Source of the DNA: Eubacteriaceae bacterium | GTDB lineage: Bacteria; Bacillota; Clostridia; Eubacteriales; Anaerofustaceae | Direction of reading: 5' to 3' | Assembly: GCA_009782515.1 (NCBI GenBank) | Contig: WRIY01000019.1 | Span: 1 to 45,185 of the forward strand | Length of the DNA: 45,185 nucleotides | In this document: in pieces, positions 36,607-44,253 of the stretch | How positions within the stretch are numbered: position 1 is the first letter of the stretch | How the letters are laid out: each line of letters begins with the position of its first letter | The notes under the pieces: model-generated | Database searches by the model: none | Seen by the model: only the letters and a program-made list of their open reading frames with translations | What the model was told of the DNA's origin: nothing | Made by a program: the position numbers and the translations under genes

Positions 36607-37806
36607 TTACTTCTGGCGCTTGCTCTTACGGGCTATCCTGCTCTTCATCGGATCATTTGCGGGCATTTCAGCCTGGCACCTTTTTCTGGCTATGCGCCTA
36701 TGCGCCTTAAGCGAGCTTTTAAAGGCCAGGAATTCGGATAAGCTGCCCTCAGCGATATAGCAGCTGACTGTTTTGCGTATGCTCTCTGTGAGCATCTGTG
36801 CCTGATGCAGGTTAATGCTAAAGAAGCTGGCTATCTCTTCAATGCTTCTTTCCTCTGCGAGCAAAGCAATCGCCTCCATTTCATTGTATGAAAGGATATT
36901 GTCAAGGTAGGCGGCTGCTTTGTGGTTTTTAATTACTTCAAGCCAGGCGCTGCCGGGTGCTTCTATGGCAGGCTTGCCTTTTGGCGTAATGCAGCTTGCT
37001 GATATAAGGGCATTTATTCTTGCAACAGCATTGCTAAGCGCCCTTTGGGCATTCTGCTCAGTTATGCCCAGCTCATATGCTATCTGTTCGGCATTTGCCC
37101 CCTTGCATGCGATCTTCGCTGCAGCATACTGGCTCTCAGTTAGCCTGTATGAAAGAATATCATCCGTTGATGGCGACATAACAGCAAGCTTCCATGTCTC
37201 ATGGCCAAAAGCTTTCTCGCTTGCATAAGGCTTCTTAAGCGGGGGCGCAAACCTGGCCTTTGTTTTTATGCCATGGTTTTGATATGCCTTCAGCTCATAG
37301 CCAAACTGCTTTTCCTCTGTTGATTTGCCTTCGCCAACAGTAAAATACATGTCTATGATCTTTTGGACCATTTCCGGAATCTTTGCATCATCAGATGCGC
37401 TGTTAAGCTTAATTATTTGAAAGGCTTGAAGGGCAAACGAAACAGCCTGTTTTTGCTCGCCTATTGACAAATAGCCTTCCATAAGGCGAATGCAGCTGTT
37501 GGCAACGTCAACGTGCCCGCCGCCAAGCAAAGCCAAGCTGCCCTCATATACTGAATGCTCGGCTTTTAGCGCCATTTTCGGCATTTCTTTCTTTCTATAG
37601 ATCTCTGCAAGCATTGTGCATGCTTCAATAGTGCTAGGGTGGGCAAGGCCAAAAGCCCTCTCAAACACCCTGCGCTGCTCCTCTACTATGGGAAGCGCGC
37701 TATCCCATATTTCGGCTTGGATATATAGCTCTGCTATGTTGCCAAGCGATTGTGCATATTTAACTCTATCAAGGCTTTCGTATGGATCTTTCATAAACAA
37801 GCTCAA
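36607..37806 (-). CDS. TPR protein with two HTH-like regions
   Basis: The protein has about 399 residues, with an N-terminal TPR-like helical array (residues ~1-165: YAQSLGNIAELYIQA, EACTMLAEIYRKK, VANSCIRLMEGYLSIG). Two segments follow that resemble LuxR/sigma-region-4 HTHs: LTESQYAAAKIACKGANAEQ with YELGITEQNAQ, and LSYNEMEAIALLAEERSIEE with FFSINLHQAQM. The C-terminus is very basic. Only TTG starts exist. The frame stays open 22 codons further upstream with TPR-like sequence (EADCHKKAALSLF) but no ATG or GTG, so the 5' end may be truncated. Confidence 0.65.
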   Translation of the reverse strand: MSLFMKDPYESLDRVKYAQSLGNIAELYIQAEIWDSALPIVEEQRRVFERAFGLAHPSTIEACTMLAEIYRKKEMPKMALKAEHSVYEGSLALLGGGHVDVANSCIRLMEGYLSIGEQKQAVSFALQAFQIIKLNSASDDAKIPEMVQKIIDMYFTVGEGKSTEEKQFGYELKAYQNHGIKTKARFAPPLKKPYASEKAFGHETWKLAVMSPSTDDILSYRLTESQYAAAKIACKGANAEQIAYELGITEQNAQRALSNAVARINALISASCITPKGKPAIEAPGSAWLEVIKNHKAAAYLDNILSYNEMEAIALLAEERSIEEIASFFSINLHQAQMLTESIRKTVSCYIAEGSLSEFLAFKSSLKAHRRIARKRCQAEMPANDPMKSRIARKSKRQK

Positions 37807-38170
37807 CGCAGCCTTTTTATGGCAATCTGCTTCCCTTTCCGAATAATAGTATCTGATTTTTGTATTCTTATCTTATTTTATGTTTCGCACAGCAATATTC
37901 TATATTAGGCACAATATTATTATATATCCTACTATATATTTATACATAACCATGCAAACGATCACTGCTTACGGAACATGATTTGCATTCACAAATTGGT
38001 ATTAATGGCAACTTTTTTTGATATTCCAAAAGAATCGCCTTTTTCGCCAAATAATTTACCCTATAATGCAAATATTATCCGATATAATGCATAATTCCAT
38101 AACAAAAACTCATTAAAATGACTAATATAATATAACTGTGCAAAAAATAGCAATATAGAAATGTGCACGT
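37807..38170. other. AT-rich intergenic stretch
   Basis: No gene was seen. The minus-strand TPR gene's reading frame continues open to about 37872. The rest is strongly AT-rich and leads to the ArsR operator. Confidence 0.4.
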
Positions 38171-38202
38171 TTTAACATATGAACAATGATTCATATGTTA
38201 AA
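38171..38202. promoter_or_regulatory. SmtB/CzrA-type palindromic operator
   Basis: TTTAACATATGAA - CAATGA - TTCATATGTTAAA is a perfect 13-base inverted repeat with a six-base centre. It contains the ATATGAACA...TTCATAT core typical of zinc- or cadmium-sensing ArsR-family repressors. It lies 24 bases before the ArsR ATG, so self-repression is likely. Confidence 0.85.
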
Positions 38203-38225
38203 ATGCCTTATATATAGGAGGCACA

Positions 38226-38558
38226 ATGGATTTTGATCTCAGCGAGTTTCACCAACAAAAGCTCGCGCTGCTATTTTCAATGCTAGGCGACAGCGGGCGC
38301 ATTAAGATAATAAGCGCACTGTCAAAAGGCGAAATGAATGTTGGCGCGATTGTGGAAGAGATAGGGTACACTCAATCAGCGGTATCCCATCAGCTCAGGC
38401 TGCTTAAGCAAAATGACATTATTAAATCCCGCAGGGATGGCAAGAATGCCATATATTCATTAAATGACGAACATATCATGCAAATTTTTAAGATAGGGGC
38501 TACGCATGTTCTGCACTCCTATCATGAAGATATACACGACAATGAGGAAATTTTATGA
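38226..38558 (+). CDS. ArsR/SmtB-family metal-sensing repressor
   Basis: The 110-residue winged-helix protein has recognition helix YTQSAVSHQLRLLKQ (about 49-63). C-terminal helix DEHIMQIF...HVLHSYHEDIHD carries the Asp/His ligands of the alpha-5 site (D-x-H...H..H) used by SmtB/CzrA to sense Zn2+, Cd2+ or Co2+. AGGAGG precedes the ATG. The stop overlaps the ATPase start (ATGA). Metal binding would release the operator at 38171-38202 and induce the exporter. Confidence 0.92.
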   Translation: MDFDLSEFHQQKLALLFSMLGDSGRIKIISALSKGEMNVGAIVEEIGYTQSAVSHQLRLLKQNDIIKSRRDGKNAIYSLNDEHIMQIFKIGATHVLHSYHEDIHDNEEIL

Positions 38559-40630
38559 GATTTATACTAAAAGAGCTGGACTGCCCCAACTGCAGTGCCG
38601 CTATTGAGAAGGCCGTTGCGGCAAACCCGAATGTTGCATCAAGCAATTTTAATTTCATTACCAAAGAGTTTGCTATAGAGCTTAACGGGCAAACAGACGA
38701 GGGGGATTTTGAAAGCTGGCTTACAAAGCTTGTTCACAGCTTTGAGCCTCATGTTGAGGTAGTGCGGCATGTGCCCAGCAAGGCTGGTTTAGACAGCATG
38801 CACGCCGATGGCGATGAAGCAGGCAGCCTGAGAAGCTTTATGCGAAAGCGCGCTATCGAGGTTGGCGGGTTTGCTATGCTCGCTGCCAGCATTCCGGCAT
38901 CCGGAGCTGCCAAGGTGGGCCTGCTGCTCGCAGCTTACCTGATGATTGGCAAAAACGTGCTTATCGCTGCGGCAAGGGGTATTGCTAGTGGCAGGGTATT
39001 TGACGAAAACACTCTTATGGCGATTGCCACCTTAGGCGCAATGGCGATTGGAGACTTTGCTGAGGCTGTGTATGTAATGGCTTTTTATATGATTGGCGAA
39101 TCACTGTCTGATTACGCTACTGAAAGGGCCGTTGAGTCAATTGAGTCGCTGTTAAAGCTAAAAACGCCTTATATCAGGATAATGCAGGGTGGAGAGGAAA
39201 CGCTGCTTGCTACATCAGAAGCAAAGGCAGGGGATGTATACACGGTATTTCCGGGAGAGCAGGCTGCGCTGGACTCTGTTATCCTCTCAGGCGAAGGCTA
39301 TGTCGATACCAAGGCGATAACAGGGGAGAGCGCCCCAATCTATGTAAAAGAAGGCGACACTGTTTATGCCGGCTATATTGCAACAGACAGCGCCCTGTCC
39401 TTAAAAGCGCTGAAGCCATACGAGAATTCCATGGTTGCAAAGATCATTTATCTTACAAAAGAAGCAAGCGCAACAAAAGCCAAATCAGAAATGTTTATAA
39501 CTTCCTTTGCCAGGCATTATACGCCTATTGTTGTAGGCCTTGCTGCGCTTGTGGCATTTGTCCCGCCATTATTCGGGTTTGGCGCGCTAACTGAATGGAT
39601 TAGAAGATCTCTGGTATTTTTGGTAATATCCTGCCCGTGCGCACTTGTGCTTTCAGTGCCCCTGGGGTATTTCGCAGGCATTGGGGCTGCTTCGGCAAAC
39701 GGCATTCTTATAAAAGGCTCTGACGCGCTTGAAAGGCTAGCCAAAGCCGATGTATTTGCGTTTGACAAAACAGGCACCCTTACAACAGGCAGCCTTGCAA
39801 TTAAAGAAGAGCACGCAGACAGCCTTGAGCAGTTTAAAGAGTATATTGCAGCCGCTGAGCATTACTCCGGCCACCCGATTGCTATGGCCATAAAAGAAGC
39901 GTATAAGGGAACTTATAGCGCTGATGAAGTTTCCGGCTTTAAAGAAATCGCCGGCTACGGCGTTATTGCTGAGTACAAAGGATCTCAAGTAATGGCAGGC
40001 ACTGCTGCTTTTATAGGCGCAGAGGGGCCGGACAGCGCTGTATACCTTTCTATAGACGGGCAAGCAGCAGGGTATGCCGTCTTTGGGGATGCCCTTAAGG
40101 AAGGCGCAAAAGAGTCCATTGACGAGCTAAAGGCGCTTGGGATTGAAAAAATAGTGCTGCTCTCAGGAGACAGCGCTGAAAAGGCTGAAAGGGCAGCCGC
40201 TGAATGCGGCATAGGCACTGCATACGGCAGGCTTAGCCCTGAGGAAAAAATAAGCAAGCTTGCCAGTGAGCCTGGAAACATGAAAGCCTATGTTGGCGAA
40301 GGAATAAACGATGCTCCAGCGCTTGCCTCCAGCGGTGTTGGCATTGCAATGGGCGCTTTGGGTAGCGATGCTGCAATAGAGGCATCAGATATAGTGGTTA
40401 TGAATGACAGCCTTAAAAAGCTGCCTAAAGCAGTGAGGGTGTCAAGGCATACGCTCTCTGTTATAAAGCAGAATACTGTATTTATTGTCACCGTGAAGGC
40501 TTTGTTCCTCTTAGCAGGGGCTCTGGGTTTTGCCCATATAGGCGAAGCGATCTTTGCTGATGTAGGGCTTGCCGTTTTGAGCGTTATCAGCGTGATGCGA
40601 ATACCAGCACGAAAGGCTTTCAGGCCATAA
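38555..40630 (+). CDS. P1B-type heavy-metal exporting ATPase (CadA/ZntA-like)
   Basis: The 691-residue protein has an N-terminal heavy-metal domain with CPNC (10-13), actuator TGES (256-259), transmembrane metal site CPC (360-362), phosphorylation site DKTGTLT (Asp404) and the P1B-specific SGHPIA. The hinge motif reads GEGINDAP at 581-588, where nearly all P-type ATPases have GDGxNDxP; Glu582 replaces the Mg2+-coordinating Asp. CPC and the ArsR partner point to Zn2+/Cd2+/Pb2+ export. It forms an operon with the repressor and ends with a terminator at 40661-40699. Confidence 0.93.
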   Translation: MRFILKELDCPNCSAAIEKAVAANPNVASSNFNFITKEFAIELNGQTDEGDFESWLTKLVHSFEPHVEVVRHVPSKAGLDSMHADGDEAGSLRSFMRKRAIEVGGFAMLAASIPASGAAKVGLLLAAYLMIGKNVLIAAARGIASGRVFDENTLMAIATLGAMAIGDFAEAVYVMAFYMIGESLSDYATERAVESIESLLKLKTPYIRIMQGGEETLLATSEAKAGDVYTVFPGEQAALDSVILSGEGYVDTKAITGESAPIYVKEGDTVYAGYIATDSALSLKALKPYENSMVAKIIYLTKEASATKAKSEMFITSFARHYTPIVVGLAALVAFVPPLFGFGALTEWIRRSLVFLVISCPCALVLSVPLGYFAGIGAASANGILIKGSDALERLAKADVFAFDKTGTLTTGSLAIKEEHADSLEQFKEYIAAAEHYSGHPIAMAIKEAYKGTYSADEVSGFKEIAGYGVIAEYKGSQVMAGTAAFIGAEGPDSAVYLSIDGQAAGYAVFGDALKEGAKESIDELKALGIEKIVLLSGDSAEKAERAAAECGIGTAYGRLSPEEKISKLASEPGNMKAYVGEGINDAPALASSGVGIAMGALGSDAAIEASDIVVMNDSLKKLPKAVRVSRHTLSVIKQNTVFIVTVKALFLLAGALGFAHIGEAIFADVGLAVLSVISVMRIPARKAFRP

Positions 40631-40660
40631 GCCTTTAAAGCTAAATAGCTAGAGTTAAGC

Positions 40661-40699
40661 AGGCTGATGCGAATCTGGCAGGATTCCATCAGCCTTTTG
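40661..40699. terminator. Terminator after the heavy-metal ATPase
   Basis: Outer stem AGGCTGA/TCAGCCT and inner stem GAATC/GATTC are followed by TTTTG. It is closely related to the hairpin at 36507-36554. Confidence 0.75.
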
Positions 40700-40746
40700 T
40701 ATATATGCTCGGATTCTACAATGCTTGTAAAAATCGCCCGCCCCGG

Positions 40747-41697
40747 CTAATCTCTAAGTGAAGAGTATCGTGAAGGCTGTTTGTAAACCCACTCTCCGCT
40801 GTTGTTTATGAGCCCAGAGTGTTTGCCGTCATCTATGTAGATATACTTGTTGTCCGGGGCAGCAATTGCAATTTTCAGTTTATTATCAAAGAGCTTTACG
40901 CGCTCTTGGGAATACAGCCAGACCATGCCATTATCATTTTTATGCAACAAGCCTCCCATTTGATAAAGGGGCTCATCTCGCGTCCCGTAGTTTTCATTAT
41001 CAGGCTCCTCGCTAAAACTGCTGCCGTTGCTGTCACGGAAAGTGTAGTTGCCGAATAGGATTATTTGGCCATTGCTTTTAAGCTTTAGGCGCTGCCATGG
41101 GGCAGCTTCAAAGCTAGATCTGATATTGCCGCTGTATTCAATAACATGCACAGTATTGCCTTTTCTTCCGAGCACAATGTGCTCCAGCATGTATAGATCT
41201 TCATATTCTACCGGCACTGCTAGCTTGCCTGCGCAAACGTCAAACAGGCCCTCTTTCGGTTTTTCGTCATTAATTGGGCTATACGCCTCATAAGCTTCTT
41301 TGCTCGAAACAATAAGAACCTTTTTTAGCATGTTAGCTTGCCGGTGCGGCAGGTAGACAATATTGTTGAGATCGTTGATCCTCTCTCCGCTAAGCTTCAA
41401 ACTCGTCCACTCCCCGGTTTGGTAGTTGCGAATTTGGATGCCGTACAATGAGCCGCATACAAATATATAATCATAAACCCCATTGATATAGCCAGTTACA
41501 TCCTCGAAATTCTCGTTTATAAGCTTGAACGAAGTTGATGTGTATGCATTCAAATCGCCATAGCCATAATACCTGTTTGTTATTGCGCTTGAGAGAACTG
41601 CATAAAGCATTGGCTCCTTTTCCTCTTGCGCAGCAGCAGTGCTTGCCAATAAAAGCACTGCCATTGAAATAACAGCAACACTTATTCCTTTTTTCAT
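40747..41697 (-). CDS. Secreted protein, unknown function
   Basis: The 316-residue protein has a clear signal peptide (MKKGISVAVISMAVLLLASTAAAQ). The mature part is beta-rich. Its end (DDGKHSGLINNSGEWVYK) resembles a WG-type repeat, and a beta-propeller-like fold is possible; I recognise no firm family. It is the first of a group of minus-strand secreted proteins facing the LytTR regulator. Part of its N-terminal coding region (about 41521-41632) recurs in decayed form at about 41780-41888. Confidence 0.7.
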   Translation of the reverse strand: MKKGISVAVISMAVLLLASTAAAQEEKEPMLYAVLSSAITNRYYGYGDLNAYTSTSFKLINENFEDVTGYINGVYDYIFVCGSLYGIQIRNYQTGEWTSLKLSGERINDLNNIVYLPHRQANMLKKVLIVSSKEAYEAYSPINDEKPKEGLFDVCAGKLAVPVEYEDLYMLEHIVLGRKGNTVHVIEYSGNIRSSFEAAPWQRLKLKSNGQIILFGNYTFRDSNGSSFSEEPDNENYGTRDEPLYQMGGLLHKNDNGMVWLYSQERVKLFDNKLKIAIAAPDNKYIYIDDGKHSGLINNSGEWVYKQPSRYSSLRD

Positions 41698-42052
41698 AGC
41701 TGCTCACACTTTCGACCATCCGGGTATAGTTTTTATGCCGAACCTGTAACTTCATCTTATCTAGAATATAAAACAAATGCATACACGCCAATGAAGTTGA
41801 TGTATATGCATTTGTTTCGCCAAACCATAAAGTCTGTATGCAATCGCGCATGAGCGGGCTGCATACAGGATTGGCTCCTTTGCATCTTAATACGATTGCA
41901 ATGAGCCTATTTGTGTTTGCTTCATGCATAGGGCCTCGCACTCGATACCTTTTAGCAGCAGAAAGAATCAGCGATGCCAAAGCCTTTGCCGCTTTCACAT
42001 TCAGAGATTTTTCCTCGCAAATTTTGTGCGCCTAAGCCTTCGACACCTGGTT
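41698..42052 (-). pseudogene. Decayed duplicate of the secreted-protein gene and other debris
   Basis: Minus-strand translation near 41888-41780 gives KEPILYAARSCAIAYRLYGL and then, one frame over, GETNAYTSTS. The intact gene at 40747-41697 has KEPMLYAVLSSAITNRYYGY and LNAYTSTS. The copy is frameshifted and truncated. Bases 41938-42016 (minus-strand EEKSLNVKAAKALASLILSA) match a second piece at 43066-43132. The block looks like leftovers of tandem duplications. Confidence 0.65.
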
Positions 42053-42568
42053 TTAACGGGCTTTTGGCGCAATTCTTGTGATGACAGCGCCATATGACTC
42101 AAGCAAAGCGTGCTTTTCTGCTAAAGGCAGCTCTGAGGCCATGTCAATTAGCTCATCATGATCAATGCCTTTAACCTCGCCCATGTTTACATACCATTCT
42201 TCTGGCAAGCAAAGCTCTTGGTGGTTGCGAGCAGTTTTTATAATTTCCAATTGCTCAGGGCTAAATATCCATTCGTTTCCAGCTGCTACTGCCAAGCCAT
42301 ATTCTGTATACTTAGGTTCTGCTTGGCTATTAAGCTCTGTTACAACAGCGCCATATGACTCAAGCAGGGCATGCTTCTCTGCTAAAGGCAGCTCTGAGGC
42401 CATGTCAATTAGCTCATCAAGATCAATGCCTTTTACCCCGCTCATGTCTACATACCATTCTTTAGCGCTTTCGACTGCGGCAGTTGGCAAAAGCCCTAAC
42501 TCTTTTGGAGCATTAGAAAAAGCAATTACGGAAAGGAATAAAGCAGTTAATAGCAGCCATTTTTTCAT
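42053..42568 (-). CDS. Secreted protein with an internal tandem duplication
   Basis: The 171-residue protein has signal peptide MKKWLLLTALFLSVIAFSNA. It consists of two near-identical ~45-residue units: EWYVDMSGVKGIDLDELIDM... and EWYVNMGEVKGIDHDELIDM..., each followed by ASELPLAEKHALLESYGAV. They are joined by a unique linker. The DNA units (42084-42201 and 42344-42461) differ at few bases, so the duplication is recent. ATG 42568 overlaps the upstream gene stop (ATGA). No family is recognised. Confidence 0.75.
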   Translation of the reverse strand: MKKWLLLTALFLSVIAFSNAPKELGLLPTAAVESAKEWYVDMSGVKGIDLDELIDMASELPLAEKHALLESYGAVVTELNSQAEPKYTEYGLAVAAGNEWIFSPEQLEIIKTARNHQELCLPEEWYVNMGEVKGIDHDELIDMASELPLAEKHALLESYGAVITRIAPKAR

Positions 42569-42837
42569 AGCTTTGCGCCACAGCCTCCAATTATGGTTCT
42601 TATTCTTGTATTGATAACATAGCTGCATCTTGAGCACTTATACCATTCAACATAGTCGTGCTTAACATTGCAATAGCCATTTCCATTTCCGTAATGGTGC
42701 GAGGATGCAATCGACCACGCGTAGGAGCCGCCACAGCCGCACGGGTCGACGCCTTCCTCCTCTGCCATAACATGCACTATTGGAATGACTGAGATTACTA
42801 GCAAGACTGCTATGGCTAACAATATTTTCTTTTTCAT
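42565..42837 (-). CDS. Small secreted cysteine-rich protein
   Basis: The 90-residue protein has a signal peptide (MKKKILLAIAVLLVISVIPIVHVMA) and a ~65-residue mature part with six cysteines (PCGCGG, GYCN, YKCSRC, GGCG) and a His/Gly/Asn-rich middle. The Cys could form disulfides or bind metal. AAAGGAA precedes the ATG and a TTATAA lies about 20 bases upstream. It is translationally coupled to the repeat protein downstream. I recognise no family. Confidence 0.75.
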   Translation of the reverse strand: MKKKILLAIAVLLVISVIPIVHVMAEEEGVDPCGCGGSYAWSIASSHHYGNGNGYCNVKHDYVEWYKCSRCSYVINTRIRTIIGGCGAKL

Positions 42838-43299
42838 TTTGATTGTTCCTTTCTTTTATAAACAGGATTTATCGAATCGCACCAGCAATTACACTTATAG
42901 CCTTAAATTCCAACCATAGATGAAAAGCTAACGCCTAGTTTTTACAAGATCTGGCGACACATTCAGATTTGCAGATACGCTGTTTTGAGCGCCTTCTGCA
43001 TGGTTTGAACTATCTAAAAGGCTTTTGGGGATTTTAGGCTGGAAAGTCCTCCAATCGCAAACTGCACTCGATGCTTTTTCGCAGCAGATAGAATCATCGA
43101 TGACAAAGCCTTAGCATTCAGGGATTTTTCCTCTTTCCACAATTATTATGCAGTGGCTATCTGTAATTGATTATAACTGGTAAATTATGACGTTTCAACC
43201 ATATGGCGCAAATAGCGCGCTGGTGGCGTGAATAGCGCAAAATACGCCTTGCAGCTATGCTTCACATGCCTTAAACTATCTTAGAGGGAGAAAAATGGA
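42838..43299. other. Divergent intergenic region with decayed repeat and LytTR-type site
   Basis: No intact gene was found. Minus-strand bases 43142-43014 read LWKEEKSLNAKALSSMILSA and then stop, a diverged copy of the piece at 41938-42016. Bases 43204-43238 hold the direct repeat listed separately. Confidence 0.55.
43204..43238. promoter_or_regulatory. 20-bp-period direct repeat, candidate LytTR binding site
   Basis: TGGCGCAAATAGCGC at 43204-43218 and TGGCGTGAATAGCGC at 43224-43238 differ in two bases and start exactly 20 bases apart, two helical turns. LytTR regulators bind direct repeats with about this spacing. The site lies 62-96 bases before the regulator ATG, in the divergent region shared with the secreted-protein genes. 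Confidence 0.6.
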
Positions 43300-44037
43300 A
43301 TGAAAGTTGCTATTTGCGAAGACGAACAGTACTGGATTGAACTTCTTGAAGCAACAGTTTTTGAATGGGCAAGAGAGAGGAATGCCAGCTTGGAATGCTT
43401 AAAGTTTTATGAACCGCAAGCATTAATTGATCGCCTTGCATTATGCGCAGACATAGATTTAGTGTTTCTTGACATTTTGCTTGGTGAAAAATCCATCAGC
43501 GGCATTGGGGCTGCAAAGGCAATCCGCATGGCAGGCAATTCGATTCCAATAATTTTTGTTACAGGCGATGTGTCGCATGCGCTGGACGGCTATGTGGTTG
43601 GAGCAGCGGGATATCTCAGCAAGCCTGCTGACAAAAACAGGCTTGCGTTATTTTTGGACAGAGCCTTAATGCAAAAGAGCAATGCCAGAGAGCTGAGAAT
43701 TGAAACCGAAAGCAGCCTGAAAAGCATAAAAGCTGCTGACATTTCTTATGTGGAAATCGAAAACCATACGCTTACTTACCATACAGCTGCTGATTCCGCA
43801 AAGGAAAGGCGCTCTCTGAAAGAGGCTCTTGAAATTTTGGGGGATGACGACCCATTTGTCCAAATACACAGATCCTATGCAGTTGCAGTTAGAAAAATCA
43901 ACAGCATAAAAACAACAATCCCCTATTCTGTCACAGTTGCAAAAGGCTACAGCTTAGTGGAGCTTCCTGTAAGCCGCAAGCATATAAGGCAGCTTTTAGA
44001 TGCCTACAGCAGCGAAGTTTTTGGGCAGATAATATGA
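43300..44037 (+). CDS. LytTR-family (AgrA-like) response regulator
   Basis: The 245-residue protein has a receiver domain with CEDE acidic pocket (6-9), phosphoacceptor Asp58 in LVFLDILLG and Lys in SKPAD. A LytTR DNA-binding domain follows (IKAADISYVEIENHTLTYH, FVQIHRSYAVAVRKINSI, VELPVSRKH). It is usually paired with a GHKL histidine kinase. The stop overlaps the ATG of a downstream frame (ATGA) that is truncated. It likely controls the divergent secreted-protein genes through the repeat at 43204-43238. Confidence 0.9.
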   Translation: MKVAICEDEQYWIELLEATVFEWARERNASLECLKFYEPQALIDRLALCADIDLVFLDILLGEKSISGIGAAKAIRMAGNSIPIIFVTGDVSHALDGYVVGAAGYLSKPADKNRLALFLDRALMQKSNARELRIETESSLKSIKAADISYVEIENHTLTYHTAADSAKERRSLKEALEILGDDDPFVQIHRSYAVAVRKINSIKTTIPYSVTVAKGYSLVELPVSRKHIRQLLDAYSSEVFGQII

Positions 44038-44210
44038 ATGCTGTTGAGATATGCGCCTGCGTCGCTACAATCTTTTTGCATTTGCTTTTTTTTAGCCGAA
44101 CGATGGCGCCCAAGGCAGGGGCAAAGGCGCATGCTGCTGTTGCTGCCACTTTTTTTGCAGTTAGGATGCTTTACTACTTTTCTGGCTGGGATTGCATGCG
44201 AAAGCAGAAG
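44034..44210 (+). pseudogene. Truncated membrane partner of the LytTR regulator
   Basis: Starting at the ATGA overlap, the frame encodes MNAVEICACVATIFLHLLFF and then AHAAVAATFFAVRMLYYFSG, two hydrophobic segments. It then loses membrane and protein character and collides with the minus-strand pseudogene. By position it is probably the N-terminal sensor part of a cognate histidine kinase whose kinase domain has been lost. That assignment rests on context only. Confidence 0.45.
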
Positions 44211-44253
44211 GAGCAAGATTGTAATAAGGAAGCTGAGGTAAGCTCTGGAAGCT

